Positions 1 through 11,099 of a stretch of DNA of 64,000 bases are shown in pieces. The notes under the pieces were generated by a model that was not told the origin of the DNA, did not search any database, and saw only the letters and a list, made by a program, of their open reading frames with translations. The translations under genes and the position numbers were made by a program. Origin of the DNA: Myotis daubentonii (Eukaryota; Chordata; Mammalia; Chiroptera; Vespertilionidae); assembly GCF_963259705.1 (NCBI RefSeq), contig NC_081840.1, forward strand, positions 372,001 through 436,000. Direction: 5' to 3'. The first letter of the stretch is position 1. Each line of letters starts with the position of its first letter.

Positions 1-118
1 GTAGCATGATCTCCAGTAGGGGGCGCGCAGGAGGCAGAATTTCAGTGATTCTCTCTCAGTGTTGATGTCTCTCCCTCTTCCTTCATCTCCAAAATCAATA
101 AAAATATATTAAAAAATA
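1..118 (+). mobile_element. Ves SINE, 3' part, cut by window edge
   Basis: Contains the Ves body GGAGGCAGAATTTCAGTGAT and tail CAATAAAAATATATT. CCAGTAGGGGGCGC at 13-26 matches the CTCF core consensus. Confidence 0.8.
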
Positions 119-189
119 GAAATCAGTGGAAATAAAGACCAAATAGTCTGCAGGGGGCGGGGAGTTAAGAAGAAAAAGAATAAATAGTC

Positions 190-500
190 TGAAAGGACTT
201 GAACAGACGGGGCCAGAACAGAGGCCGAATGGCCAGCCAGCACGTGGGAGGAGGCACAGGCTGCCCGTCAGCAGGAAAACGCACCCCAAAAGCGCGCGGG
301 AGACCCCTCGCTCCCCGGAGGATGGAGGGACGTGCTGGCGAGGGTGTGGGGAGAGGGCCCCCTGCCCTGCGGGGGGAGGTCCGCAGTGCAGCCTCCGTGC
401 GGAACAGCGTGGATCGGCCTCAGAACCTAGAAACAGACCACGCGGCCAGCAGTCCCACTCCTGCCGCCCGAGGAGGCAGCAGCCACGGCAGTGATGGCGG
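190..500 (+). mobile_element. GC-shifted L1 ORF2-end relic
   Basis: Reads as a decayed LINE-1: CTTGAACAGAC ... GGCCAGCCAGCACGTG ... GGCGAGGGTGTGGGGAGAGG parallels the L1 'acttgaacagac / gccaacaggcacatg / ggcgaggatgtggagaaa' sequence, with A/T positions replaced by G/C. No intact frame. Confidence 0.5.
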
Positions 501-1440
501 AGCGCTAGTGAAACCGGCCGTGCCTCATGCCCTCGTCGGGGAAACTCGAATCCGTGCCGCTGAGAAGGGGGCTCTCGCCCACAGTCCCCCAACACGGGAG
601 GCGAGGGGTGGGGAGACAGGAGCCCGGTTATGCTGGGTGCGCCAGGGGTCGGGTGGGGAGACGGTGCCTGTTGGCTTTCCAAAGGAGTTTGGCGTCCACC
701 CCCGGCGTCCAGGCTGCACCCGGCGCAGGTGGGATGTCATCCAGCTGGGATGCCCGTCCATCGGGGGCCCCAGCCACGTGGGCGCGACGTGGCAGCTCCC
801 TGGGCTGGCACAGAACCACCTGGGATTCTAGGCGCGCGCACGGCCGCCTCGCTCGCTTCACTGCCGGTCCCAGGGTGGCCTCTGGGCGGGAGCTGGACCT
901 GGGTTCCGGTCTGCCCTTGTCTCTACCTGAGTTGGAGTGTTAACGGGGATGAGATGGGCCGTATTCCTCAGGGGAGCCGGGAGCCGGTGAGACTCCAGGG
1001 GGAGCCCAGCAGGTCTGGTGGACCCGGAGCCGAGGGCACCTGGCTTCAGGGCCTGGCAGGGGCCTGAGGTGGTGCCAGGGGCTGGCGGGGGTGGGCAGAG
1101 GCCCCGTCCAGGGGTGGGAGTGGGCCAGGGGACGAGTGGAAGAGAAAAGCAAGGTCGGGGGCAGAGGCCTCCCCCCCCACCCCCCTACTCCCATCTCGGG
1201 GCCCGGCAGCCCTTTGAAGCTCTGGGCTCTGCAGGTCCAGGAGGGCTGGGGCTGGGGCTGGGAAACCCGCAGGACATCGGCCACGTTCCCTCCGGCTCCT
1301 GACCCCCATACCCCGCCGTCCGGGACTCGGGCCAGGGTCTGCGTCTGCACCGCGGCCTCCCCCGGGGGCAGGACTGCGGGACCCTCCCTGCCTCCGTGGC
1401 CCTTCCTCGGAACGAGCCATGCCCCTGCCCCCTGCTCCCG
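501..1440. other. Unassigned GC-rich DNA
   Basis: No gene, splice-bounded exon or recognisable repeat. Overlapping open frames on both strands reflect base composition. Confidence 0.4.
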
Positions 1441-1448
1441 GCTCACAG

Positions 1449-1866
1449 AGGCCTCAGCGCCCCCCTCCAAGGCCTCAGCGCCCCCCTCCAAGGCCTCAGC
1501 GCCCCCCCAAGGCCTCAGCGCCCCCCTCCAAGGCCTCAGCGCCCCCCCAAGGCCTCAGTGCCCCCCAGGCCTCAGCGCCCCCCCCAGGCCTCAGCGCCCC
1601 CCCAGGCCTCAGCAGCCCCCCAGGCCTCAGCGCCGCCTGACCTCAGCACCCCCCCAGGCCTCAGCGCCCCCCCTAGGCCTCAGCGCCCCCCCCGGGCCTC
1701 AGCGCCCCCCCCAGGCCTCAGCGCCCCCCCCCGGCCTCAGCACCCGCCCCCCAGGCCTCAGCGCCCCCCCCTAGGCCTCAGCGCCCCCCCCCCGGGCCTC
1801 AGCGCCCCCCCCAGGCCTCAGTGCCCCCCCCCAGGCCTCAGTGCCCCCCAGGCCTCAGCGCCCCAA
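1449..1866 (+). repeat. Minisatellite GGCCTCAGCGCCCCCC
   Basis: About 25 copies of a 15-20 bp unit, varying in C-run length and occasional CTCCAA spacers. The minus strand is a dense G-run array able to form G-quadruplexes. Confidence 0.93.
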
Positions 1867-1983
1867 GCAGCACGGAGCTGCCTGCCCAGTACCTCCCCCC
1901 CCCCCCCCCATCCAACAGCCCGGCTCTGCGCTGCCAGAGGGGAGCATGGCCGGGCCCAGAACTGAGTGTGGGCACTTGCCCCA

Positions 1984-2187
1984 CTTTTTTTTTTATTTTT
2001 TAATTAACATCAGAGAGGAAGGGAGAGGGTGAGAGAGATGGAAACATCATTGATGAGAGAGAATCATGGATCGGCTGCTCCTGCACACCCCACACTGGGG
2101 ATCGAGCCCGGGCATGTGCCCTGACCGGAATCGAACCTGGGACCCTTCAGTCGCAGGCTGACGGACTGTCCGCCAGGGCTGGGCGGG
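1984..2187 (-). mobile_element. Ves SINE
   Basis: Reverse orientation: T-rich tail at left, then [39 protein letters not shown]-box complement GGAATCGAACC and the 5' end near CCAGGGC. Confidence 0.88.
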
Positions 2188-2333
2188 TCTCTAGCGAAGA
2201 GTGACGGAGAGGCCTGCGAAAGCCCCATCCACGCCTCTTACCGCACCGAGCTCAGCTTTTATTCAGCAAAGGGCCTTTTTACTTCGGTTCACAGAATGGA
2301 ATATTTTGTTTCACGTCTCAGATTTATTGTACA

Positions 2334-2595
2334 CTAGAGGCTGGGTGCACGAATTCGTGCGCGGGTGGGGTCCCTCGGCCTGACTGGAGACCGGGGCCTA
2401 TTCGGGCCCTCCCACCCAGTCCCAACTGGGGCCGATCAGGGCAGGCCGGCTGTGGGGAGGGACCAAGGGGAGGTTGGCTGTGGGAGCGCACTGACCACCA
2501 GGGGGCAGCTCCTGCACTGAGCGTCTTCCCCCTGGTGGTCAGTGCGTGTCATAGCGACCGGTCGTAATGGTCACTTAGGCTTTTATATACATAGA
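2334..2595 (-). mobile_element. Nonautonomous HeliBat-type Helitron, complete
   Basis: Read on the minus strand it starts TCTATGTATATAAAAG at 2595 and ends CTAG at 2334-2337. It is inserted between A (2596) and T (2333), exactly as Helitrons do. The terminal hairpin palindrome GCACGAATTCGTGC (2347-2360) sits about 10 bases from the CTAG end. It also has an 18-bp perfect internal inverted repeat (2488-2505 with 2528-2545). Length 262 bp, so it has no coding capacity. HeliBat families are known from vespertilionid bats. Confidence 0.88.
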
Positions 2596-2721
2596 TTGTT
2601 AACACTCTGCCTTACTGTCCTCTGTGACATAGTCTTTGTCTAGTTAGGAAATTTTAATAAGTCAGCAAATGTTTTAAATGTGTTACAGCTGCATTTATAG
2701 ATATTGTTATACTGAAACCAT

Positions 2722-2921
2722 CTTTTTTTAAAAAATATTTTTATTGACTTCAGAGAGGAAGGGAGAGGGAGAGAGAAACATCAACGATGAGAATCATTGA
2801 TCAGCTGCCTCCTGCACGCCCCCTACGGGGGGTCGAGGGCATGTGCCCTGACCGGGAATCGAACCGTGACCTCCTGGTTCATAGGTGGATGCTCAACCAC
2901 TGAGCCGGGCCGGCCGGGCCT
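2722..2921 (-). mobile_element. Ves SINE
   Basis: Poly-A complement at left, intact body GATCAGCTGCCTCCTGCACG, B-box complement GGGAATCGAACC, ending at GGCCGGCCGGGCC. Confidence 0.88.
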
Positions 2922-3343
2922 AAAGCTATGTTTTTAAAAAGGCAGATATATGTGACTCTATAGAGATATTACATTGTGTGTGAGAAAAGATACCACACAC
3001 AAACTCAACACGAACGTGATAAATTTTAAATATATTGTTGATAGTATTACAGATGTCCCCCCCACACTCTCTCTTAAAATCAATGGGAAAAATATCCTCG
3101 AGTGAGGATGAACAAAAACATAATAATAATAAATAAAATAAAAATCAAATGTTGGCCAGAGGTCAGTAGTAAGATAAAACATAACTCGGGAGAGAAGAGG
3201 AAATTCAGAAACCACTTCCACCTACAATAGCTCCTACAGGAATGAGCTGTTCGGGGGTGAAGCTCCCCGGGTGCTGGGGGCCTCCCACAGGGGCTGGCGG
3301 GAGCGAGAGGAGGGGGGTGCGGGCCGGTAAAGAGATCAGTTCC

Positions 3344-3534
3344 AGCCGGGCCGGGTGGCTCAGTGGGTGAGCATCACCCATGATCCAGGAGGTCACGGTT
3401 CGATTCCCCGTCAGGGCACAGGCCTGAGTTGCAGGCTCGATCCCCAGGGTGGGGCGTGCAGGAGGCAGCCGATCCATGGTTCTCTCGTCATTGATGTTTC
3501 TCTCCCTTTCCCTTCCTCTCTGAAATAAAAGTAT

Positions 3535-3580
<46 letters not shown>
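3344..3580 (+). mobile_element. Ves SINE with (GA)n tail
   Basis: A box GTGGCTCAGTGGGTGAG and B box GGTTCGATTCC are intact. Its tail has grown into a perfect (GA) run at about 3536-3580. Confidence 0.88.
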
Positions 3581-3583
<3 letters not shown>

Positions 3584-3639
3584 CAGCTCTATCCGGTCCC
3601 AGATCTATGAAAACTCCAGCAGCCTCCCCCCGCGCCCCC

Positions 3640-4480
3640 ATCGCGGGTTGCCTCCTGCACGTGCAGGGTCCAGTGGGGGGCGCGGGGTTTGCACGGAGAA
3701 GCCCCCCACGCTCCGCCCCAGCAGCCAGGCGCGGGCGCTATTGCGGCGCGGAGCCGCCAGGGGGCGCGCGGGGTGCGGGGCGCCCAGCGCCGGGGAAGGG
3801 GCTCCCGGTGCAGACGCGAGCGCGGGACTGGCGCCCGCGGCCTCAGGGTGACATGGGACGCCCCGCCCAGCGGCCCCGACCGCACAGCTGCCCTGGGAAC
3901 CCCCGTGGGAGCTTTAAGGCGCTGGGTTTCTTCCGCAGAACCGGGCGGTGCGATCCACGGCCCCCCCTCCTGGGGTCGAGGCACCCCCAGCCCCCCCGCC
4001 CGGCCCTGCCCTCCCCAGCTCCCCTGCGGGCTGTCCACACCGCCCAGGGCCGGTGGTCAGAACCCACGTCCAGAACCGGACCCTCCATGGCGCCGGGCAC
4101 TGGGAGGAAAAATCAAAGCCCACAGCGGCTGCCAGGCCGTGTGCCCACCCGCCCGCCCCCCCCCCCATCCCTCAGCCGCTCGCTGCGCCCCAACACCCAG
4201 CAGGCTGCCCGCATCGCCCGCCTCCGCCCAGAGGTCCCAGGCCGCGCCCTCGCCCCGCCTCCTGGAGCCCCACGCGGGCTTCTGCCAGGCCCGACCACGC
4301 GTGCCCAGTGCACCTGCGCCGGGTCCCTGCCTGCGCTCCACGTGGGCGCCCCTCAGCTGCTTCCTCCAGCCCCGCCCCCCCGCTCCCCTCCCTCCCCCCC
4401 TTCCCCCCCCCCTCCCCCGCGCCGGCTCAGCCTGCACAGCAGGTCGCCGAGTCCGGGTCACACGGACATGGGCGCAGGGC
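3640..4480. promoter_or_regulatory. Orphan CpG-rich patch with CTCF-like site
   Basis: CpG-dense island with no associated coding exon. GCCGCCAGGGGGCGCGCG at 3753-3770 is close to the CTCF core. The right half (4370-4420) is a C-rich run. It may be an intergenic insulator or lncRNA start; nothing coding is seen. Confidence 0.35.
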
Positions 4481-4799
4481 CCGCAGGCGCAGACAGGGTA
4501 GCGAAGTAGCCACTGAGGTCACGGTCAAGGTTCCTGAACCTCCCTGCGCACCCTCCCTCCCTCCATCCAACCACCTCCCTATGCGCCCACCGAACACCAT
4601 CTGTCCGTGCATCCATCCTCCCATCCCCACACCCACCCTCCACCTGCCGGTCCCTGGAGCCCCCCCCACTGGGGTGTGAACGCCTGCGCCCTCTCTGGCC
4701 CTCCTCACCTGTAGCTCCGTCTGGGCCCAGGCAGGGCCCGCGGTGTGCAGGCATCAGGATGGTCCGGAAGTTCAAAGGAATTGGTGGGACTGTTTCGTT

Positions 4800-4841
4800 C
4801 TCTAATTTTTAAAATTGATTTTAGAGCGAGGAAGGGGGAGG

Positions 4842-4878
<37 letters not shown>

Positions 4879-5008
4879 CCATCGTTTGCCTCCCATACAC
4901 GCCCCAGCCGGGACCAAGCCCACAAGCTGGGCATGTGCCCTGGCCGGGAATCAAACTGCTGACCGTCTGGTGCCCAGGGCGACGCGCAGCCAATAGAGCC
5001 CCCGCCGG
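4800..5008 (-). mobile_element. Ves SINE, diverged, with (GA)n
   Basis: Body CATGTGCCCTGGCCGGGAATCAAAC fits a diverged B-box region; (GA) run at 4844-4875. It lacks the usual GATCGGCTGCC stretch. Confidence 0.7.
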
Positions 5009-5970
5009 TGAGTCTCTGCTGTCAGCCGCCCTGTAGGCCACTTTGCTGCCACGGCCCTGGCACCAGCACAGCCGGGACCGGCTTCGGACGCGTGGCAAGG
5101 CGGGCGGTGCGGCCCTCAGCCCGGAGCCGCGGCCCTCTCCCGTCCCTCTCCCCGCCCCAGGTCCCAGGCCCGTCCTCAGCCCCACCCTCCCACCCCCAGC
5201 CTGGCCCTCCTGCATAGGAGGGTGCACAGGGAGGTGGTTGGATGGATGGACGCCCCTCACAGCCTCCTGGACCACCCTGCCTGCTCCCTAACGCTGCCCC
5301 CCGCCCCCCGCCGCCATTCTGCAAACAAGCCCTGTGCGGGGTGACCTCTGTTCTCTGCCACCCTGGGCTCTCATCGCCAAGGGCACATGGCCCTCCCGTC
5401 CTGTCCCCTCGGTGTGGCTACTCTAAGAGCCCCCCCTTTCAGAAACACCAGGGGGAGTGGGCACAGCTCCGAGGTGGCGGGCGCACGACTGGGGGCCTGG
5501 TGCCGTGCCCTGGGCACGTCACACTCCATTTCACACGGGCTCTGCAGCGCCCTCCCTGCTGGGGTGACGCAGAGCGAAACCGAGTCCTCTCGCCACCAAC
5601 GCTGTGCCCCGTCGGGCCAGGCCTCTCCCTGCCTGCCTTCCCCCCAAGGCCTCCCGCACACGGGCAGGTGGGCAGGTGGGCAGGTGGGCAGGTGGGGGGG
5701 GGGGGTGAGGATCATGGACCTGGTTGCTAGGTTGTTCTGATGCCTCCTGACAGGGCAGGGCGGGGTCTGGGCCGGAGGTCCAATGTCTCTTCAGGATGCG
5801 GGAGCCTGATGGGAGCAGGTTCCGGGGCCAGGTATCCGGGTCCCTGTCGGCCGCCCTCCTCTCACTCACGCAGACAGTGCGGCCCAATGGGCTGGTCCTT
5901 AGCCGCTGGGTTGGTCTGGGGGGAGCGGGTCTGTAACAAGGACCACAGTGGGCTGCCTACTCTCACCCAT
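5009..5970. other. Unassigned GC-rich DNA
   Basis: No gene found. The only local structure is a short GGCAGGTGGG tandem (5662-5700) ending in a 12-G run. Confidence 0.4.
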
Positions 5971-6188
5971 ACTTTTTTTAAAAAAAACATTTTTATTGAT
6001 TTCAGAGAGGAAGGGAGAGGGAGAAAGATAGAAACATCAGTGATGAGAGAATCATGGATCGGCTGCCTCCTGCCCACCCCCCACTGGGGATGGAGCCCAC
6101 AATCTGGGCCTGTGCCCTGACCAGGAATCGAACCCTGACCTCCTGGCTCATAGGTCGAGGCTCAACCACGGAGCCACGCTGGCAGGTC
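5971..6188 (-). mobile_element. Ves SINE
   Basis: Complete body with GATCGGCTGCCTCCTGCCCA and B-box complement GGAATCGAACCC; poly-A complement at left. Confidence 0.88.
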
Positions 6189-7012
6189 TCTCCCATTCTG
6201 AGGTCAGGAGTCAAGGTGCCCCAGGGCGGGCTCCCTCCGGGCTCCGGGACCTTCCTGCCTCCTCCAGCGGCGGGTGGCGGCCCTCAGTCCTGGGCTGGCG
6301 GCTGCGGCACCTCCACCTCTGTCCTTGTCACATGGCGCCGTCCCTGGTGTCTGTGTCCCAGTTTCCCTCTCCTTAGAAGGTCACCCCGACAGCCTCCTCC
6401 CGACTGGTCGGGCCTCATTCCGGGTACCGGGGTAGGACTCAGTGCAGCAGCGTGGGGTGGGGGCGGGACCCAGCACAGAACCCCTCCAGCCCCTTTAAGC
6501 AGGATGGACTCCCACGGAGCCGGGGATGGCTCAGATCAGGCTGAGCTTCCGGGAACAGTGCCAGGCCCCCTGCCAGATGGGGCTGCTGCCCCACGGAGCC
6601 CGGAGTTCTGTCTCTGCAGCAGGAAGCTGCCATGCCCAGCCCGGAGGATGCTGTGGGGGGGGGGGGCGGCACACAGACCCCCGCCTCTGCATGCGTCAGG
6701 TCACACGGCTGTGCTTGGCGAGGGGGTACAGGCCAAAGTCACCCTTCTGACCCCAAGTGAGGAAACAGGATTCCCCGTGTGGGCACCATCAAAAGGCAGA
6801 CAGGAGAGTCCAGAGGCTGGGCAGCCGCTTCCTTAGGTCTGTCTCCATCCCCCCTCCTCTCCCCGCTGAGCACCGGGAAGTCAGTGCACACAGCCGGCCG
6901 GGGCATGGGGCGTGGCTCTGGCCAGTGAGCTGCAGCCATAAGCCGCGGGGGTGGGGGGGGGGTGGTGGTGGTGTACTTCTGGGAATTTTGTCTCCACGAT
7001 AAAAGAGATGGC
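6189..7012. other. Unassigned unique DNA
   Basis: No gene or recognised repeat other than short G runs (6653-6666, 6945-6961). Confidence 0.4.
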
Positions 7013-7235
7013 CCCGCCTGCTGGCTCAGGGGTTGAGCCTTGACCTATGAACCAGGAGGTCAGGGTTCGATTCCTGGTCAGGGCACATGTCCGGGCTGTG
7101 GGCTTGATCCCCAGTGTGTGGTGGGCAGGAGGCAGCCGATCCATGATTCTCTCTCATCATTGATGTTCCTATCTCTTTCTCCCTCTCCCTTCCTCTCTGA
7201 AAACAATAAAAATATTTTAAAAATTTTTTTAAAGA
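7013..7235 (+). mobile_element. Ves SINE
   Basis: Full length, with GGTTCGATTCCTGGTCAGGG B box, GGAGGCAGCCGATCCATGAT and A-rich tail AATAAAAATATTTTAAA. Confidence 0.9.
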
Positions 7236-7493
7236 AATGGACACCTGTCACTACCCTTCCCCCCTCATCCAGCCTGGAGCAGGATTGTGGCAACCCCCGT
7301 GACCAGGAAAAAAGGACAATGGCCCACAGAGGTGCCGGCTGGACACCCTGGCCGGACACCCTGACACCCGGGCTTAACGACATGCCGCCTCCAGGCTCCC
7401 TGTCTAGGAGGAAAACAATCCCCATCAACTCGAACCACTGCATCTGCCAGAACATCTGCTATTTGAAGCCAAAAGTTCTTCTCACAGATACAC

Positions 7494-7960
7494 TAGCCAT
7501 CCATCCACTCATCCACCCACCCATCCATCCACCACCCATCCATCCACCCATCCATCCATTCATCCACCAGCCCACCCATCCATCCACCCACCCATCCATC
7601 CACCCATCCATTCACCCACCCATCCATCCACCCGTCCATCCATTCATCCACCCGCCCACCCATCCATCCACCCACCCATCCACCCATCCATCCACCCACT
7701 CATCCACCCACCCATCCATCCATCCATCCATCCATCCATCCATCCACTCATCCACCCACCCATCCATCCATCCACTCACCCATCCATCCATCCATTCCAC
7801 CCATCCATCCATCCATCCATCCATTCCACCCATCTATCCATCTATCCATCCATCCATTCCACCCGTCCGTCCATCCGTCCATCCATCCATCCATCCAGCC
7901 ACCCATCCACCCATCCACCCACCCATCTATCCATCCATGCATACACCCATCCACCTGAAC
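7494..7960 (+). repeat. (CCAT/CCAC) tetranucleotide microsatellite
   Basis: About 470 bp of interspersed CATC, CACC and CATT tetramers. It gives long open frames in several phases on both strands (repeats of His-Pro-Ser-Ile-His-Pro), which are artefacts. Confidence 0.95.
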
Positions 7961-8130
7961 TAGAGCTGACGAAGCGTGTAACTGCTCCAGTGAGTTCCAG
8001 GAACAAGTTGTGCTTGTTTTCTAAGAAGGAGAGGAGAGAAGGAGGCAGAGCGGAGGGAGGTGGAGGGGTGTGTCGTGGAGTCGCCTCTAGAACGTGGCTT
8101 CCTGTGAGAAGCAGGAATCGGGACATGCTC

Positions 8131-8376
8131 AGTTTTTTAATAAATATTTATTTTTATTTTTTTAAATATATTTTCTTGATTTTTTACAGAGAGGAAGGGA
8201 GAGGAATAGAGAGTTAGAAACATCAATGAGAGAGAAACATCGATCAGCTGCCTCCTGCACACTCCCCACTGGGGATGTGCCCGCAACCAAGGCACATGCC
8301 CTTGGCCGGAATCGAACCTGGGACCCCCCAGTCCGCAGGCCGACGCTCTATCCACTGAGCCAAAGCCGTTAGGGCG
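8131..8376 (-). mobile_element. Ves SINE
   Basis: Long AT-rich tail complement (8131-8188), B-box complement GGAATCGAACC and A-box complement CTCTATCCACTGAGCC. Confidence 0.88.
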
Positions 8377-8467
8377 AACCCCACTTCCCCAGGACTCGGG
8401 GTTCGTCCCCTCGGTCCCGCCGTCACACCGGTGGCCGCAGTGCACCTGCTCACACCGCACCCACCGC

Positions 8468-8648
8468 CCCACCGGCGGGGTCAGGGGCTGAGCGCGGCCC
8501 GGGACCAGGAGGTCAGGCTCATCAGGTCCAGCGCTCAGGCCGGTGGGCTCCATGCCCATGGGGCGCAGGAGGCGGCGATGCGGGACTCCCTCCGCACTGA
8601 TGTGTCCATTCCCTTCCTCTCTGAGACCAATTTTCTAAAAAAAATAAC
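8468..8648 (+). mobile_element. Ves SINE, degraded
   Basis: Recognisable by GACCAGGAGGTCAGGCTCAT, CGCAGGAGGCGGCGATGC and TTCCCTTCCTCTCTGAGACC. The box B region is no longer consensus. Confidence 0.65.
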
Positions 8649-8699
8649 TAACTCCTCTGCCACGTCCCCCTGCCCAGCCTCCGACGCGGAGCGCCGAGC

Positions 8700-9150
8700 C
8701 AGGCACTGACGGACACGCCGCCACACAGGTCCCGCCTCCGCGCCACCGCCCAGCGGGAGGCGGCAGGTAAACCTGCGGTCCACGGCCGGGGCGTCGGCGC
8801 CGGGGGTCAGCAGCCACCTGCGCTCCTTCCGGGGCTCCCGCGGGGCGGGCAGGACGTGGGCCGGAGCCCCAGACCGGACAGCGGCCGCACCGTCCGCGCA
8901 CAGCAGCGCCGCGGGAGCTCCGCAGGGGACCGCCCGCCCCGCACCCGGGCGGAACCCCAGGCCCCGGCTCGCGTTCCCCGGGGGCCACTTCCCAGGCGGC
9001 CCGCGCGCCTACGCCCACGTGACCCGGGAGCGCGCCGGAGGGGCGGTGAGCATGCGCCGCTGGCAGGCGACTTCCGGGCGAGCTGCGGGCTGAGCCGGTC
9101 GGGCCTCCCCGCCGCCAGAGGGCGCCCTCTGTCCACAGCCGGACCTGCGG
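8700..9150. promoter_or_regulatory. Orphan CpG promoter-like patch
   Basis: TATA-less CpG island with an E-box CACGTG (9016-9021), an NRF1-like GCATGCGC (9050-9057), an ETS site ACTTCCGGG (9070-9078), a CTCF-like CCGCCAGAGGGCGC (9112-9125) and a 14-bp palindrome (9117-9130), within about 120 bases. No exon recognised. Confidence 0.4.
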
Positions 9151-9184
9151 CACCTTCCTTTTTTCTTTTTCTTTTTCCTCTTTT

Positions 9185-9386
9185 CTTAAAAAAAAATAAT
9201 GAAATGTTTTTTATTGATTTGAGAGGAAGGGAGAGGGGGAGAGAGAGAGAGATAAAGATCAATGATGAGAGAGGATCATTGATCGGCTGCCTCCTGCCCG
9301 CCCCACCGGCGATCGAGCCCGCACCCCATTGAACTGTGACCCCCGGGTTCATAGGTCGAGGCTCACCTGCGCGCTGAGCTTCACCT
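9185..9386 (-). mobile_element. Ves SINE, partly diverged
   Basis: GATCATTGATCGGCTGCCTCC and TGAACTGTGACCCCCGGGTT mark the body. The 5' end near 9386 is degenerate. Confidence 0.78.
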
Positions 9387-9727
9387 GCACCTGCCGCTGG
9401 ACTTGCGGGCAGTTTCCGCAGCATCCGCCCCCCGGGGGCTGCAGTGCCAACTCGGGGAGGGCGGGGCGGACCGCGCCCCTCCCGAGCCCCAGGAGGGGGG
9501 GGGCATGAACGGGGAGCCCGCGGCCGAGGGCAGCGCCTGCCGATGGGCTGCAGGTGGAGAGAAGCCGGGAGGGGCGCTGGCTGGAAGCAGGGGTCTCCCC
9601 AGCAAAGCGCTGCTGAGAAATGGGCGGGGGGGGGGGGGCGGCGGGGTGATGGCGGGAGGGCGGCGGGGTGATGGCGGGAGAGCCCCGTGGGTCGGGCAGC
9701 CTGGGGGCATGGGGGGCTGTGGCGGAG

Positions 9728-9893
9728 ATGGATGTGGGAGGACGCGGGACAGAGACCTCAGTGAGACCGGACGATCAGGATCGCTGCCTCCGGCGCCCCA
9801 CGTGCGGGTCCAGCGGGAACCGGCATGTGCCCGGACCGAGTCCCACCGTGACCTCCTGGTTCACAGGTGGACGCTCAACCACGGGCGGCCTGG
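9728..9893 (-). mobile_element. Ves SINE, strongly degraded
   Basis: CGTGACCTCCTGGTTCACAG and GGACGCTCAACCACGG remain of the tRNA-derived head. The tail is lost. Confidence 0.6.
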
Positions 9894-10360
9894 GGCAGCT
9901 CCCCGGAGCCAGAGGAGCCCACTCCTGTTCCCATGGAGGACAGAGAGGCAGAAGCAGCCACGGAGACGGGAGAGGAGGAGGGTGCGAGGCGAGGCCTGCG
10001 GGGATCAGAGTGGGGGGGGCAGGGGGGGGCGCCCTGGCCCCAGAGGAGAAGCCACCACCCGGAGTGAGAGTGAGGGCTGCTCCCCAGCGCGGCCGCGGGC
10101 TGCTCATCCGGATGATGGGAGGACAGACCCTCCGGGACCACAGCCAGTTAAAGCGAACGGGTCCGAGGTGCAGCTGAAGGAAGCAAAGCCACTGAAAATG
10201 CTAGAAAGAAGGGCGACCTTTAACACGGAGCGAAGTGCCCGGAGGCCAGTGCTGGCAAAGACAGGAGCAAGAGTCAGCCCAGACAGCCCCGGGGCCCTGG
10301 GCACAGGGAGCGGCTCGCCTTCCCTCTAGGGAGAGAAACGCACGTGAAAACGATCCTCGA

Positions 10361-10571
10361 GCCCTGGCTGGTGTGGCGCAGTGGATAGAGCACCGGTCTG
10401 TGGACCGAAGGGTGCCGGGTTCGATTCTGGTTAAGGGCACGTGCCTGGGTTGTGGGCTCGATCCCCAGTAGGGGGCGTGCAGGAGGCAGCCGATCCATGA
10501 TTCTCTCTCATCAATGTTTCCATCTCTCCCGCCCTCTCTGAAATCAAGAGAAATATATATTTTTAAAAAGA
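10361..10571 (+). mobile_element. Ves SINE, full length
   Basis: Starts GCCCTGGCTGGTGTGGCGCA with intact boxes A and B and ends AAATATATATTTTTAAAAA. CCAGTAGGGGGCGT at 10465-10478 matches 13 of 14 positions of the CTCF core. Confidence 0.92.
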
Positions 10572-10839
10572 TACTTGAGAAGTACTTTTCCCTAAAGAAT
10601 CCTTGCAAGTCCGTGTACTTGGGAGCGACCATAGACGCTCAAAACAAAAAAAAATGACATGGGGACCGTGCTTGTACCTGTCGTGTTTCTGTTCCTCCCA
10701 CTCTGCGGCCACACTGCCGTGGGCAGGTTGTAGGGCATGTGCGGGGGGTGGGTGTGCGGGGGGTGGCGGCGGGGCAGCTGCCAGGGAGGCACTTGGCACC
10801 GGGACGCCGTACCCAGGCTCCCCCGGGAGTCTGTCTCGT

Positions 10840-10960
10840 CCCTCCCTGTGCCAAAGGGCGCAGGATCAAGGTCAGCTGCTGCCGCGTTGCTTACAGCAGC
10901 AGAAGCTGCAAACCACGCCGCGTCCATCCCGCGGAGACAGGCGACGCTCGGCCGCCGCTG
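10840..10960 (+). mobile_element. Possible GC-shifted L1 relic
   Basis: TTGCTTACAGCAGCAGAAGC followed by CAAACCACGCCGCGTCCATC parallels the L1 'aatagcagaaaactggaaacaaccaagcgtccatc' region. Weak support. Confidence 0.35.
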
Positions 10961-11099
10961 CCTCGGGATAGGGGAAGGGGTGCTTGAGGGCTGTGGGACG
11001 GTCCCTGTAACCTCCTTTCACGTGAAAGAAAGCAGCGAGCGGACAGCGACGTGGACGCCACCTCTTCTTGTTAATCTGCCCAAGGATCTCTGTCCAGTG

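Noticed and set aside
7493..7954. Asp-Gly-Trp-rich and His-Pro-Ser-rich repeat proteins
   Set aside because: Direct translation of a CCAT/CCAC microsatellite in several frames.
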